Assembly (NCBI GenBank): GCA_037176845.1
Contig: JAYKXP010000037.1
Location: 124,001-188,000 of the forward strand
DNA: 64,000 nucleotides
Reading direction: 5' to 3'
Source: Paramarasmius palmivorus
Taxonomy: Eukaryota > Basidiomycota > Agaricomycetes > Agaricales > Marasmiaceae
Shown here: positions 36,390-48,892 of the stretch, piece by piece
Layout of the letters: each line of letters opens with the position of its first letter
How positions within the stretch are numbered: position 1 is the stretch's first letter
Notes under the pieces: model-generated
Databases searched by the model: none
Told to the model about the DNA's origin: nothing
What the model saw: the letters and a program-made list of their open reading frames with translations, nothing else
Translations under genes and position numbers: made by a program

Positions 36390-37406
36390 ATGATTCACGA
36401 GAGAACGCGTCGAAAACGTACCCCGACTACTTTGCCACAGGTTGAGCCCACAATTCGAACAGTAGAGCACGTCGCAGATGGAGATTTCGGCGAGATGAAT
36501 GTTGGTGTAACATATCACTCATGTATGTGACTGAATTGCATTCCTAGGCGAATACTCACTCCATTAATAGCACGATATACTATCGAGCCCCCCGAGCAGG
36601 ATGGAATTTATTCCAGTCTCAACGAACGCATAGCATTAACCAACACAGGAAACTACAACGCAGTAAACGTTGATACAAACTTCATCAGTGAAGGAGGTGT
36701 GCTCTCCACGTGCGTTGGCCTCAACTGTGTCTCACTCCTACTCCGTAGCGACCATGAAGGCCTTTACAGTGAGAAGTAGCCGCTTCGTCAGCACCTTGAA
36801 CAAAGGAGACGGGAATATTACAAACAGCGACTCGATACTGCCAGGTGAATACTGTCCACTTAAACCTCTGATTTTCAGTAACATGACCCCGTGTTAACAG
36901 CAGGGTACAACGAAAAACAGCGTGCCTCAGTCATAGAACGTGAGCTTATGTCTATATCCACTTCCACTTCATACTGACACTGTTCAATAGTCCAGGCATA
37001 CTACGAAAAACTGCTAGGCAGCCGGTGCGACCAAGCGTCTATGAATACGACCGGGCCTTTTGAAGTTGATCACCTAAAGCGTGGAAGTTCGCAATTTTCT
37101 GGGTGCGCTGGGCCTTCAGAAAAGGCGGATACACTCTCCTGCGAACATCGCTTTGCAGTTCCTTTTGACGAGGAAGGATGCGGAACGTCATCCAGTACTT
37201 CTGGTCCCATATCTGTTCATGCAACCGTGGACAGCTTCAAGCCTATCCCAGAAGGATACCAGTGTGGTAGGGCCGACGGTACAAGCAATGTTACGAGAGA
37301 CACTCACTCGAATTTTAGATCCAACTTCCCCACCTGCTCAAGGTCCGTCTCACAGAGACATGATTGGTCATTTACTCACCGAAGTAAACAGGAAACAAGT
37401 GTTTGA
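36390..37406 (+). CDS. Asn/Gly-motif family member B
   Basis: Five-exon gene: 36390-36522, 36571-36696, 36749-36844, 36901-36939, then a last exon to 37406; all introns phase 1. Exon 1 has a basic leader (MIHERTRRKRTPTTLPQ) then VADGDFGEMNVGVTYHS. Exon 2 has TNTGNYNAVNVDTNFISEGG and exon 3 STLNKGDGNITNSDSILPG. The 39-nt exon codes AGYNEKQRASVIE. The last exon starts LQAYYEKLLG and continues for about 140 Ser/Cys/Asp-rich residues, ending KQETSV. Just beyond, another frame (about 37391-37495) holds a hydrophobic stretch (SSLLVISLVRQPLASLIIFF) that could be an alternative spliced membrane tail like that of member A. The acceptor of the last exon precedes TCCAGGCATACTACG near 36990. Confidence 0.85.
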
Positions 37407-38275
37407 GGAAAATCATCTCCTCTTTGCTTGTCATATCACTTGTTCGGCAGCCTCTCGCGTCCCTCATTATATTCTTCTACTTCAAATACTTTTGAGCCAT
37501 AGTGTTTGCCATGTAATCCATTCGGATTCATCACCCAATGCCATGTCAAGAGTTTTCACAATACGCGATCTTCGTGATTGATTCATGATTCCACATATCA
37601 CCCGCTTGAGATACTCGCTCCACCAACTTCAAAGAACTGTTGTAGGAGACCTCTCCCTTGTCGAGCTTCTAACTGAGTCATGTGAACATCCAGTTCATTG
37701 ATATTGAGCGCAACAAATTGTCTCAAGGTGAAAAGTTGTACATCGCAGCCGCCGAGATCGTAGAGCGAGCGAGTGGCAACCACGAACTCTACAGGATTCT
37801 GATGTTCTGCGCGCACTGTGCAGGCTATGTCGAAAGCACACGTGAGGCTTGATGCCGGGAAAAGCCGGAGTCGCAGATTGGTACTTATGAACTACATCTC
37901 CATATGGCATCCATTCCAACCTCACACCACCAACAGCATCAAACTTGAACAACTCCTTCGATTTCAGGAAGCCACTGTCGCGATCTGGACGTTAGCGCCT
38001 GAGGGATCCGTGCCTAGCGTGGGTGCGTTCAAAATCTTGATACGTTCTGCCTATTGAATACTGATGAATTGGGCCCCAACAAGATTCAAATATGGTGACA
38101 TTGCTGTTGGGCTGGGCTAAGCTTCCGTGTACACTGTTATACTTGGACGGAAATAGTGTACAGGACAGGCCCAGACACCGCAAAGGCCTTTTGCCCCATG
38201 ATCAAAGGCTAGTGATTCATATAATAGTGCATTCTCTGCCTTTCAACTCATCGAGAATCAGTGTCGTCCTTCGCC
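37407..38275. other. Spacer between members B and E
   Basis: No supported gene apart from the possible alternative membrane tail of member B at 37391-37495. Confidence 0.45.
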
Positions 38276-39162
38276 ATGCATTCCAGAGAGACTGCTCACC
38301 GGGGAATGGAATCTACCTCTCCAGCGCCCACTAATGGTGGTCGCAAGCGCAAGTCTCACACACACCACCAAGGCTTTCTCGCGGTAACCAATGTTGGCGT
38401 ACAACAAGAACGTCACTGGGACGTCCAGTCCGTACAACGAGGACGTAAGTGGGAAATCCAGTCATTGGGCCTTCGCTGACATTGAAGTAGCTGATAATAA
38501 CGGGTATCTCAACCCCGAACATCAAGAAACCGATGAACCTCATTACCACGATGTCATTGACGAAGGCCTCTACAACACCACTAATATTCGAGGCATCATT
38601 CGCCACCAAGGGAGTATGTGTATATACCTCGAGGTTAGTTTCAACGACGTTAATGAAGCAGCAATTACAGGTGCCACAATTGAGCCCTTAGTCCCGCGCC
38701 CAGTCACAGCAACTACCGACAGCTACACAACCAAAACGACAAAGACTGCTGTTGGATCTTTGACTAACTACGAATGTGACTTACCTCGTAAGGTGTTCTG
38801 ATTGTCTCTTCAGGTTGATGTGAACACTGAGTACCGATGTCACATATTCATTAGCGGGATATGAGCAAAAGCGGCTCAAGGATACGATGGACCGTAAGTC
38901 AAATCTGGCTCCCTGTCTGGTTCGAGCTAAGCAATGATTGCGTCCAGTTCAAAAATACTACAACGAGCAGCTAGGGCAACAAATGCACATCCCTGGTTTA
39001 CTTCAGGCGAGGCAAAAGCCGTCCTCACAAGCGCCACCGAACGACCGTTCCGGTGTTCAGCATATGGAAGGGGGTACAGACGACGACATTGAAGTCGAAA
39101 AAGATGACGAAGGCTGGTATACTGCAAAGCGTGAGCACTTAAAAACAGCATCGCATCGATAA
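38276..39162 (+). CDS. Asn/Gly-motif family member E (divergent)
   Basis: 220 residues. Exons are 38276-38444, 38491-38613, 38671-38787, 38855-38893 and 38948-39162, all phase 1 and closing exactly. Exon 1 has a basic, His-rich leader then VTNVGVQQERHWDVQSV. Exon 2 carries VIDEGLYNTTNIRGIIRHQG and exon 3 TKTAVGSLTNYECDLP. The motifs have drifted, but the 39-nt exon (PGYEQKRLKDTMD) and the LQKYYNEQLG opening of the last exon are diagnostic. The tail ends in an acidic-basic segment (DDDIEVEKDDEGWYTAKREH). The exon 3 acceptor could be 9 nt upstream without frame change. The start could be the next in-frame ATG, 27 nt downstream. Confidence 0.8.
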
Positions 39163-39843
39163 CAGTTTGGAGCGAATCACAACGTACTGGTGCGGGATTA
39201 CCTAGCTTATCTGTAAAAACTCTATGCAAATGACATTTAACGCTCAAGAACTTTGCGAAAGGCATAAGATTATGATTATGATCCATCTCGTAACCCTTCA
39301 AAGCTTCAACATTTAACCCGACTTCTATTGACATCCTTACACGCACTCGGCACGCTTCAACAGCACTTTCCGCTAACCTCGGGGCCTCTTCCAATCACAA
39401 TAGAGGGCGTCTAAACAATGCCGGGAGGCCCGATTCAACACGTTCATCATTTCTCCAAGTCGTAAGAAACGCCACAACGTGCTGCTGGTGCACCTCTGGC
39501 GAGGAAGTTTCCAGTACCTGCACCCTGTGCACGATGAAGAAGATGAACGAGTGAAAGAGACGGAAGTAGAGGAGCAGGGCAGGGCAGGAGCAGGGGCAGG
39601 GGAAAGAGGAAAAGGAGACGGAGGAAGATAGGAAACGCCATGTGCCATGATATAGACTCGGTTCGACCCACAGAATTGGTAAGAGAATTACTTGAGCTGG
39701 CCCGTCGAAGATAGTTCGGGTTGGGACATAGAAAGGGCATAAATTGTCACTCGTCGTCTAACCTGCGACAGCCCCCCTCTTACCCCTCCACGCGCTGGCG
39801 ATACTAATCCTATCCTCATTAGAACAGGAAAACTTCTGATATC
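39163..39843. other. Spacer between members E and C
   Basis: No gene seen. A purine-rich strip at about 39545-39640 produces long but compositional frames on the minus strand. Confidence 0.45.
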
Positions 39844-40516
39844 ATGAGCGAGATCGACTCATTTCTCCAAGGCGATTTTGGAGAGCAGAGCTTCAGCGTA
39901 AGGTATCACTCTGGTATGGGCTATGTTCATAAGTATTGTAACTCGACTGATTCTTTAGGCAGCGGAGTACACCATCGTTTCCCCGAGCGAACCCTTAGCA
40001 AAGGCACCATTTACATGCACAATTACAGGTAGCTACAACGCTACAAATATTGATACGGATTTTGTTGGTGAAGGAGGTTGGAATGGTGTCACGCAAGCAT
40101 ATCACAAAGTTCACTCATAATCCTCGTACCCAGGGATGGTATCTATTACTCGATCAGGCGAGCGCGTCGTTCGAATCGTCAACAAGGGAAATGCCAACAT
40201 AATGAACAGTGGATCGATATTACCTGGTGAATAACCTTCTTTTCCCGCACATATTGTCCGTGACAAGACTGAGGGACTTTGTCGGGTATAGAGGGCTATA
40301 ATAAACAGCAACGTATGGCAGCCATTGATCGTAATGTCACCTTTTGGCGCCTGGACCGTTACCTCATCCTGATACCAACACGTTCTATATTATTTTTTTT
40401 TAGTTCAGGCATATCACCGCAAGGTTTTGGGAACGTATTCCAGTATGAAGGTTTCTGAGACGCGTACTCAACGTACTCAACAATGGGTATGTAGCGGACC
40501 GGCCCGTCGGCGCTAG
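39844..40516 (+). CDS. Asn/Gly-motif family member C (minimal)
   Basis: 142 residues. Exons are 39844-39913, 39963-40076, 40134-40226, 40292-40330 and 40404-40516, all phase 1 and closing exactly. Exon 1 is unusually short: MSEIDSFLQGDFGEQ followed by SFSVRYHS, with almost no leader. Exon 2 has ITGSYNATNIDTDFVGEGG. Exon 3 has RIVNKGNANIMNSGSILPG and the 39-nt exon codes EGYNKQQRMAAID. The last exon (LQAYHRKVLGTYSS) ends after about 37 residues with CSGPARRR. This is close to the bare core shared by the family, so it is a useful guide to the essential parts. Confidence 0.85.
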
Positions 40517-42880
40517 CGCTACAGTCCGATTTTCCGCCGTTCTACTTTCCACATGCTGCACGAATCTCAATAAGATCTGTACCAGGATCAACGCCAGCTT
40601 TGCCATCATCAATACCGGTCTTTCGATGGCGAGGACGCTTCGCTTGACGAGTCACTGCAGAATCGAGATTCTTCGGTAGGTTTCCATACACCGCTGCCAG
40701 GTATGTCCACGTGAACTCGAAAAACTCGCGATTGATCCACAATGTCGAGCAGACCACAACCAGGAATGGCCAAGTACCCAGCCACTCAACTGTGAGATAA
40801 TGGACACATCACTTGATGGTGATGGTGTGCCAAATCACGGTTATGTGACAGCGGTAGCGAGCCCTGAACCGGAGAATGCCTGCTTGCCCTCTGTATATTG
40901 ATACAAGACTGGCGGCGATGTGACTGGCGATATCACCGACACTGTCGCCTCTCAAGCAAAAACACTGAGCGCAACGTATTGTCAACGAAAAAATTCATAC
41001 ATGTCCGTGCGGAAGAACTGAAAATCGTCTGACTGATTCAACATTTCATTTGTTGTTACTTGTATGAAACACCACTGGTGTCAATATTTTGTGACACAAT
41101 ACCTGTATTCAACTACATACTTGATACTAGACATGTGAAAACGTGGGCGGCGCTTGAGCTTGAGCATTCTGAGACGAAGAAAGAACGATAAGTCATATGG
41201 AAGTGACAAGTTGGATTCATCGCATAGGTATTTTTGGACTGGATGCTACGAGCCTATGGCACTGGTACTCAAAGTACTCAAACTTGGGGATTGCATAGTA
41301 GAACTAGAAGACTCGACCAGATAAGCGTGGCGGTCACATGATTGTTCAAGGTACAAAATGCTTGGGCCGAACGGCCTCGGAATGGTCCGGGCGACCCAGT
41401 CTAACGTGGACGTCGACGGTGCCCAAGATTTTCGCTCGTTTTCCTTTGGGCTCAGAGTACCTCCATAATTCACATCCGAAGATTACAGCGCTTATTCGTT
41501 CAAGTAGGAAGGATTCTTCATACCCCAACGACTCACGGTGATACACGCACGAGGTGAACCATCGCCTAGCTACACACTTTTCTGCTTGTAATTGTTGGAT
41601 AGGAAGCTTGAGGTATGTAATTTATTTGTCTATGGTTCTTTCATAGTTGATCCTAGGTCCACTATTGATTTCAGCTCATCGTATATGTTCAATGTTGACA
41701 AGCCCGTTCGATTGCCGTTCGACATACTTCTCTTCACCGGCTCTACCACTGAGGTGCGCATTCGCCACCACTTTAGCCTGGATATAGGCTGGGAATTCCT
41801 TCAAGATGCGTGGATGTGGGGCGAGGAACTCTCAAGGCGTTAATACTAGCACACTGGTAAGTTACACATGATTGCCTGCTGGAAACCCTTGGTTGATCAC
41901 CTCAATAATTTGAAACTCGACGTAGATGCTTGCAAACACAGTAACCCTCATCTTGATCGTCGAATATCGTTCATCACTTTGTGAAGGCATGTAAACCCAA
42001 AGCTCCCGTAAGTTTACAATTGGACCCCTCAAGGCATTCTACGATAGAGCACCCAAGCACCGATATCATCGATCATATACTTACTTGGGGAGAATACCGG
42101 ATGGGTGAGGTATTACTCCGAGCGTTTCTTCGACATATTGACTAACGTGCCACATCAGAACAGCAAACATAATATTCCTTCCGATTTCGATGCTCCCATT
42201 CCAGGTGCTTTCCTGATTTTTCACATCCTGTTTGGGACACCCCGTTATCTTGTCAAGCTAGGACGTTGCGTGTTCAGTGTCAATTAAATAGTACGAATCC
42301 GGAAAGTACTATTAGGTGTGGACAGAGCGTACTCATTCGCGCGACATCGTTTAGTCGGCACATAACGACACGAGGCCTGACACGCTAGATACTCTGTCTT
42401 CTTGGTTCGCCTAACGACCGGTGCAGAATCGTTGGAATTGGGGAGCTTGATAACGAACTGGGAGACGCAGCTGTAAACCAAGGACAGCGAGACAGCAGAC
42501 AGAAGGTGCCTGCCGGGATAATTGCTGTGAGGTATGTATTCTCAGATTGATCAAGTGTCAAACCTAGTTGTCCTTATCGCTGTCCAAATAGCCTGATTCG
42601 GAGCTTCCCCTGTGGAGTCTGGAAACTGAAGACTGCGGCAATGATTCTTGAGCGCTTAAGCGCTTGCCAGACTGCCAGTGCACCTAAACCCCATCGCATT
42701 GCCATTTCTCTGGATCGGAGCCCACCGTCCGAACTCTTCGTAAAGTTTGCCCCTTCCCTCACTTCCCGGGTACATCAGGAGATTTCAGATGCGTCCTAAT
42801 CGGGTACCAAGACTTGGACGGCGCTAACCTCAACTACCTCCGTAGTCAGGTGTACCCAGTATGTTGTGGCGAAGCTGTTG
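40517..42880. other. Gene-poor stretch between members C and D
   Basis: Frames at 41592-41843 and 42105-42287 have no recognisable domain and no supporting splice partners. Nothing else seen. Confidence 0.45.
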
Positions 42881-42888
42881 TATAAAAT
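42881..42888 (+). promoter_or_regulatory. TATA box of family member D
   Basis: TATAAAAT, about 55 bp before the ATG at 42940. Confidence 0.55.
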
Positions 42889-42939
42889 CGATTCCTTGTT
42901 GTGCCTTTCCTATTGTCAGCACCATCTCACCTTACACGA

Positions 42940-43690
42940 ATGCGTCCGGCAAAGAGTGGTAGAAACCCACGCAGAGTCAGAGTACGACAAGCCGAAATCG
43001 TCGTTCCTAGCAACGTCGTGCACACCAATGAAGGCGACTTTGGGGAACAGAACGATGGCGTAATAGTTCACTCTGGTAAGGCACTTAGCTCAAGCTTTAG
43101 GCTTAGAACACTGATCTTCCTCCAGCCGCTTACAGTCTCAGCGAGCTAGAACATCCTGCCGGTGGAACATCCCTAAATCTCAGTGATAGAGTCCGCACCG
43201 AGTACAGAAACACTGGCGATTTCAACGCCACCAATATCAACACTGACCTTGTTCGGGATGGAGGTACTATATTCAAATTCTTTACACTATGTATACGTCG
43301 CTCACCTCGTCTCTGTAGCTAAGGTTAGGAGGAAAGCACATGGCGGTGAACGTGTAGTGAGCACTGCCAATAAGGGGGATGGTAACATAACAAACAATAG
43401 GTCTGTATTACCTGGTACGTTCTACTGCTCTGATCTTACTGAATACACCCTGATGTTTTGCCTCCAAATCAGAGGACTATAACTTGAAGCGGCACGAGCA
43501 GATCCTAAAGCGTAAGCCAATTGGTACTTATATTCAATATACACGCGCTGATTGAATCAATCGCCTTACAGTCCAATCTATGCGACAGAAGCAGAAAGGC
43601 CCGAAAAACGTGGTTTCCCAGTCGAAGGATAAGTCATGTGAAGATGATAACCAAGGTTATTCGACAGCCCCTGAAGATTCGGACGGTTAA
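42940..43690 (+). CDS. Asn/Gly-motif family member D
   Basis: 175 residues. Exons are 42940-43075, 43126-43263, 43319-43414, 43473-43511 and 43572-43690, all phase 1 and closing exactly. Exon 1 has a strongly basic leader (MRPAKSGRNPRRVRVRQ) then TNEGDFGEQNDGVIVHS. Exon 2 carries RNTGDFNATNINTDLVRDGG and exon 3 STANKGDGNITNNRSVLPG. The 39-nt exon codes EDYNLKRHEQILK, with Gln-Arg replaced by Arg-His. The last exon begins LQSMRQKQKGPKN and ends in an acidic Ser-rich tail. The motifs match members A, B and F closely. Confidence 0.87.
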
Positions 43691-44446
43691 CGCAGGAGAT
43701 TGGTACGGACTGATCAACATTCACGCGCACGATCGCTCTGAACGACTAACAGCACCTTCACAGGTGTGATAAAATACTGTTAGTTAGCCTATCAGCCCGT
43801 AGCTCTGTGTATGTACTATCATTCCAAATCTCAATATTTCTCGTTGCTCGGACTCGAGGCTTGATTACCGATCTGGGAAGCAGAGGATGATTAATGATTA
43901 CTCAACGTTCAACTCGCACTCCACATTCCTCTTGGTTCCCTTGCCTGCCCACAAGGACCTATAAGTTTGCGTTTCTCTCTTGGGAGTTCAACGCCGTACT
44001 CTTGTAGTAGCTATACAGTGTGATTGTCTGACCAAAGTCGCACATAAATCATGCATGAAATTCGTTTCTGCTCATGTCGCAGGCGTAGTCAATATGCCTA
44101 GTGCCAAATATACATTGATGATAGATATGACGATCCCCACCGGTCAGTGGTCACGTCTTGGAAACTTGCTCACTTATATTCTGAGTTGACTTCTTCATTT
44201 CTTCTTACTTTCTTCAACTTGCATATCGTTGTCGTCTGAACTTGCGAGTCCCCTAAAATCACAACGAAAAAAATGTATTAACATCAGTAATGCAACTTTT
44301 GTGAGCGACGAAAGCAATGAAAGAATGCAACGAAAAGAAAAGTAAAGACCCATATCGTAGTCCCCAGGTGAAAGAGTCCTTCTATCCAAGACGGAAGGGA
44401 ATGGGAAGTGATGAAGAACGGGACTGAACGTACCATTCCTCATCGC
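43691..44446. other. Spacer; possible extra 3' exon of the next gene
   Basis: On the minus strand a frame ending GLASSDDNDMQVEESKKK (near 44195-44250) follows an acceptor and could be spliced to the gene at 44447 through the donor gtaagc at its stop. Otherwise nothing is seen. Confidence 0.35.
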
Positions 44447-46039
44447 TTACCATCTCGTTCTCTTGGACTCGTCAACCATCATCGGCTCAGACATATCATC
44501 AAATCCTTTCAACCCGTCCAAACCCATCTCATCGTCTTCCGACTCTTCTTCGTCGTCCGATATTGACCACGAATGCCTAAGCGGTGATGACGGTCTAAAT
44601 CTCTTCACCTCAACCGAAGGTGGGAGAGGAGTATGAATCATGGGCCGGTCGGAGCATTCACGTCGTCGGAACATCATCCTCGCGACTAGCTGTGCCATAC
44701 TCGATATGACTCTCTTTGTCTTTCCCTTCTTGGGAGACGGTGAAGTCATATCTTCATCAGCCACTGCTAGACCCTGCCCATTTCCTTCGAGCCGTAACCT
44801 CAACATGGCAGAGATCTCTTTCACCCTTTCCTTCTCTCTCTTTCGTTCTTTCCGAGCCTCAGCTCTCGCAGCCATCCAACCACTCATTAACATCTTCTCC
44901 TCTCGTTCTCTGGCACTTCTCTCTAAGCTTTGAGCCTTCTTCCGTAACTGAATGAGTCGAGCGACATCTGGATCTGAGCAGCTCGCATAAGCAGCGGGAT
45001 CGAGATCAAAGTTATCGGGTGAAGGTGAACGAGGAGTTGGAACATCGTCAGGTTCCCCAAGTAATAGCAAACTCTGGCGCCTCCCTGGCGATATCGTGGG
45101 GTCACTGGGAACATCGATCATTTCGGTGTCAAACTCGGCGCCTGGCAGAGAAAAAGGTTTCGATGACGGGGAAGGTGGCGTGAGTAATGTGGCGGCATCG
45201 CAAACTTCGGTGTCCATCTCGAGATCAGGAAGGGTACGCCATGATGGTGAATCGGGAACATCAATAATATCCACATCTTTGGAATGTATTGACGGTGAGC
45301 TGGGATGCGGGAAGAAGGGAAGGAACGCGATGGGATCCTCCGGGGAGGTGGTGTCGCTATCGGGAGAGGATGGCGGTGACGACAGAGGACTGTGTAGGTA
45401 ACCCATGTCATAATCCTCGTCAGATTCCGGAGACTGTGGCATCCAGAGCTGATCTACTTCCTTGTTTGTCGTTATAGACCACTGATCATGCCGGGAGTCA
45501 GCTTGATCGTCTAGACCAGTGACTCCGACTCTCCCACCATGCCCTGACAGCAGTATACCGTCTGAAGTGACAACAGATAATTCATCCATAGCCGACTCCC
45601 ATTCTGGAGACAAAGGCGACAGGAGAGCCTGGTGGTCGTCCTCCGAAGGACACGAGTCTGTTTCCGCATCGTCACCGGGTGGCAGTGGTGAACTGGACTT
45701 TAAGACAGTGGCTGGCGGTGAAAGCGGTGTGAAAGGCGAGGAGATATACGATCTACTATCCGCAAGCTCTGCCACTTCGTCATGGTCTTCCTGGATGCAT
45801 TCTCCGATGGTAAGAGTGGGTAGCGGTACGCTTCGCTTCGAATTAGACGCGGAAGGTGGTGGTGAGGGGTATGAATGATAGGTATATCGGTTTCTCGCGG
45901 CTCCTTGGGACGAGATAGTATTATTACAATGGAATCCTGGGAGATCGAAAGCAGATGTTGAAGATGAAGCAAAATTGGATGAAATGAAGTCGAACTTGGA
46001 ATCGTAAGCAGGATTCGAAGAGTCCGTTGAGACCTCCAT
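44447..46039 (-). CDS. Ser/Pro-rich disordered protein, probably nuclear
   Basis: Unrecognised 530-residue protein in one long exon starting MEVSTDSSNPAYDS. The frame opens upstream at 46084, but those residues follow a TTTTTTCAG acceptor and are read as leader, implying a 5' UTR intron. Most of the chain is Ser, Pro and Asp with repeated SPLSP and DVPDSP-type patterns suggestive of proline-directed phosphorylation. A charged helix at roughly 380-440 (RARxEARKERKREKERVKEI) is a plausible coiled coil or nuclear localisation segment. A basic KKGKTKR patch and an acidic DDEEESEDDE stretch follow. The terminal TGG-TAA overlaps a good donor, so a further exon is possible. A regulator is likely but unproven. 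Confidence 0.75.
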   Translation of the reverse strand: MEVSTDSSNPAYDSKFDFISSNFASSSTSAFDLPGFHCNNTISSQGAARNRYTYHSYPSPPPSASNSKRSVPLPTLTIGECIQEDHDEVAELADSRSYISSPFTPLSPPATVLKSSSPLPPGDDAETDSCPSEDDHQALLSPLSPEWESAMDELSVVTSDGILLSGHGGRVGVTGLDDQADSRHDQWSITTNKEVDQLWMPQSPESDEDYDMGYLHSPLSSPPSSPDSDTTSPEDPIAFLPFFPHPSSPSIHSKDVDIIDVPDSPSWRTLPDLEMDTEVCDAATLLTPPSPSSKPFSLPGAEFDTEMIDVPSDPTISPGRRQSLLLLGEPDDVPTPRSPSPDNFDLDPAAYASCSDPDVARLIQLRKKAQSLERSAREREEKMLMSGWMAARAEARKERKREKERVKEISAMLRLRLEGNGQGLAVADEDMTSPSPKKGKTKRVISSMAQLVARMMFRRRECSDRPMIHTPLPPSVEVKRFRPSSPLRHSWSISDDEEESEDDEMGLDGLKGFDDMSEPMMVDESKRTRW

Positions 46040-46522
46040 ATTATGCCTACAAAGCACTGGTATTACGAACCTGAAAAAAGCCATCAGTTATTCCGCACAA
46101 AGAACAGAGAAAAAAAGTGGAAAGAATCGAGAAAAAGAAGCAGAAAAGAGGAAAACTCACCAACAACGACCTGAATTAACAAGATACAGAACAGTTCATG
46201 ATATATAGCAGCGAATCGTCCGCTGGCTTGCAAGCGGAGGTAATGATGGAGATGGTGGTGACAGAGCAAGTCCACTCCACCTCCCAGCGACGACATTCTG
46301 CTGGCACATGGCCGTCTTACTTAAGCATTGTCACGTCAACGGGCCGTCACACATGTCACTTATTGCACAAGGCCCCAACTACCGGTTGCCTCGTGGCTTC
46401 CGCTTTTGGGAATCTTGAACAGCTTTGTTTTTGAACTTGTTTTCTAGAACAATCTATTGACTCTGGACATGACTTTGTAGACTACACTAGTCTGCCTCGT
46501 GTTATTCTACCGTCCCGGTCTT

Positions 46523-48728
46523 TTAGTTCGTTTCTGCAGTGGAATACCCGATATCAATCCACCGCCTCATCCTCTCTCCGTATCTGACCGTACCCCACAG
46601 TAATCTGCGACGGATTATCAGTGGGAATTCGAAGCATTTTACTAAAAGGAAAAACTCACCCGAACCCAATCCACGCACCCAAGGCCGACACGACATTTGT
46701 TCCAAGAACACCAATGTGATTGATCATTGGTGCAATCCCTGAGACGGCAATGGCCATGAGGAATGCACGCAGTCCGCTTAAAACAGCTCGTGAGTGTCCG
46801 TCCGCTGACATTTATATTGCACGTATCAATACGTCCACTCACTTGTTTGCGGCCACGCTTTCGGCACTCTTAGAATGCATGATGTCCACGACATACGCGG
46901 AAGACGGACTAAGGACCATATCCACCTGGGGTAGCATGATAGACAGATTCAGCAAGTGCCTGGCCGACTGAACGTTGTGTGAACCTACCCCAAATCCATT
47001 GAACAGCAGACATAGCATGTTCAAACTCAATCCAACAGGTCCCGGGATGAATTCAGTCACTAGACCTACTCCCAGCACCGATAAGGGAACAAACGTTGCG
47101 GCGCCTAACAACGTAGCTCGCAAGCGGTCCTCAGGATACCATATTCCTCCACGTTGTTTCCTCATTCTTGTCACAATTTTATCAGACAGCCACCCTGCAA
47201 ATGGCGCCCCAACTGTAAAAACGAAGCGATATCAGATGAGATATTCAGATAGAACACCAGGAATACTTCATATTCACCAAAGTTTCCTATTCCAATAGGA
47301 ACGTAGAGTAAACCCAGAATTGCTTGATTCTCTATACCGTAACGTTTGCCCTGAACTTGATTTGAGAATCATGAAAAGTGAATACAAAGAACATCTCCAC
47401 TCACGAGGGTATATGGCAGTGGAACCAAGAGAACTACATATCAGGTTAATTCTTGAGATGAAAGGATCAGTAGGATCCTTTCCACATACCATAATCCGTG
47501 AACAGCACGAAGAAACCCGCCATTGACTGAAACACAAATAGAATCAGTCGAACTCATAGCCCCAAACCGAATTACAGCCACTCACTACTGCGACAATATT
47601 CGGACTGCGAAGGATCGTCAACGTGCGGAACGGATTCACCCATACGAGATATACATTATCCCTTCCCGATTCCGCCCTTCGCCTGTCGATGCCTCGCGTG
47701 CCAGGAATGCTAGTTTCAGGGAAGTACAGTGCCATGCAAATGAAACCCAACAGCCCTGCAATACCCAAACCGAGTTGCATGACACGCCATGACGCATAGT
47801 GCGCAGCGAAACCTACAATTTGCGTTTAATCAATAAGTATTGGCGGCTCGCTCTGGATTCAACAGCAGGGAACTAACCGCCAATGAGAGGTGCTAGCGCG
47901 GGACCGATCAAACATGCCTAGCGGCAAAACAAGGGAGTATTAGCAATGGAGTAGGAGTACGCACATAATGACGCCTGGACTCACAGCAAAGAATATCCCC
48001 ATCGCTGTACCCCTCTCTTCAAGTCTATATATGTCGCCGATGACACCTGCACCCACAGAGATACCGAAGGAGACTCCGAGAGTCTGGATAAATCGCCATA
48101 CCATGAGTTCGCCAATGCTCCTTGACCATGCAACACCAGCAGATCCGATACAAAGCAAAGGGAGACCAAAGAGGTATATGGGCCTACGTCCATCTGGTGG
48201 AGCCAAGGTCCGTGAATCACGAGGGTATAGACGAGAAGAATGCTTACAGAAACTGGCAAACGACGCTCCGATGAGACCTCCGAGGGATGCAGCAAGAACC
48301 GAAACGCTGACAGCAAGACTATAGATAGAGTCGTCAGCGGATTGTTCAGGTGGGTTTGGCGGATTATGAATACCTGACCACTTCGCCGGTCGTATTCAGG
48401 TCTTTTGCAATATCAGGTATAGATGGAAAGAAAGATCCTGATACGAATACTGTGAACGAGGCGGTTATCAACAAGACATTCCCGAAAAAGCGCTTGGGCA
48501 CGTACACGGAATCAACCCGACATAGGATACCAGTGTCACGATATACCCCTTTTCCTTCTTCGTGAATCGTTCGTAAATGGCATTATGAGCTTCAGCAGCG
48601 GCTAATCTCTCTGTGATTGAAGAAGTCGTGGACGCGCTTTCCAAGTCATTTTCTTCCGATTGAGATTGTAGAGCAGATTTGACGTTTGTAATGTCTTCTG
48701 CAAGGAGAGGTGTTCGTTCCGTGGGCAT
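46523..48728 (-). CDS. MFS drug:H+ antiporter, DHA1 type
   Basis: 12-TM Major Facilitator efflux pump of the DHA1 family (fungal Qdr/Aqr1-like), spread over about ten exons. The N-terminus MPTERTPLLAEDI is cytosolic and carries an acidic dileucine-like ERTPLL sorting signal. Membrane blocks include LAVSVSVLAASLGGLIGASF, the TM2-3 loop DGRRPIYLFGLPLLCIGSAG, and RFIQTLGVSFGISVGAGVIG (the antiporter motif C region). Others are ACLIGPALAPLIGGFAAHYA, FVLFTDYVVLVPLPYTLG and LCLLFNGFGVDMVLSPSSAY. The last exon joins in phase 2 and ends DIGYSTAETN at 46523. Splicing appears regular and the gene intact. Substrates (drugs, organic acids, polyamines) cannot be told apart here. Confidence 0.88.
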
Positions 48729-48892
48729 TCGATTCGATAGGCCAAGGGGTGAGACTCGTACAATGCCTGGTTCTCTCTTGCTTGTCCAATGGCGTAGAAA
48801 GAAGAACAAGTTGCGAAAGACTCGTTACCGGGTTGGATATGAGTCAACTCGAGATTGAATGGCGAGTCAATGGACGAGGGAAGGAACCACGG

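Noticed and set aside
41592..42287. Two short plus-strand frames between members C and D as another family member
   Set aside because: No NxGxxxxN motif, no 39-nt exon and no phase-1 splice series.
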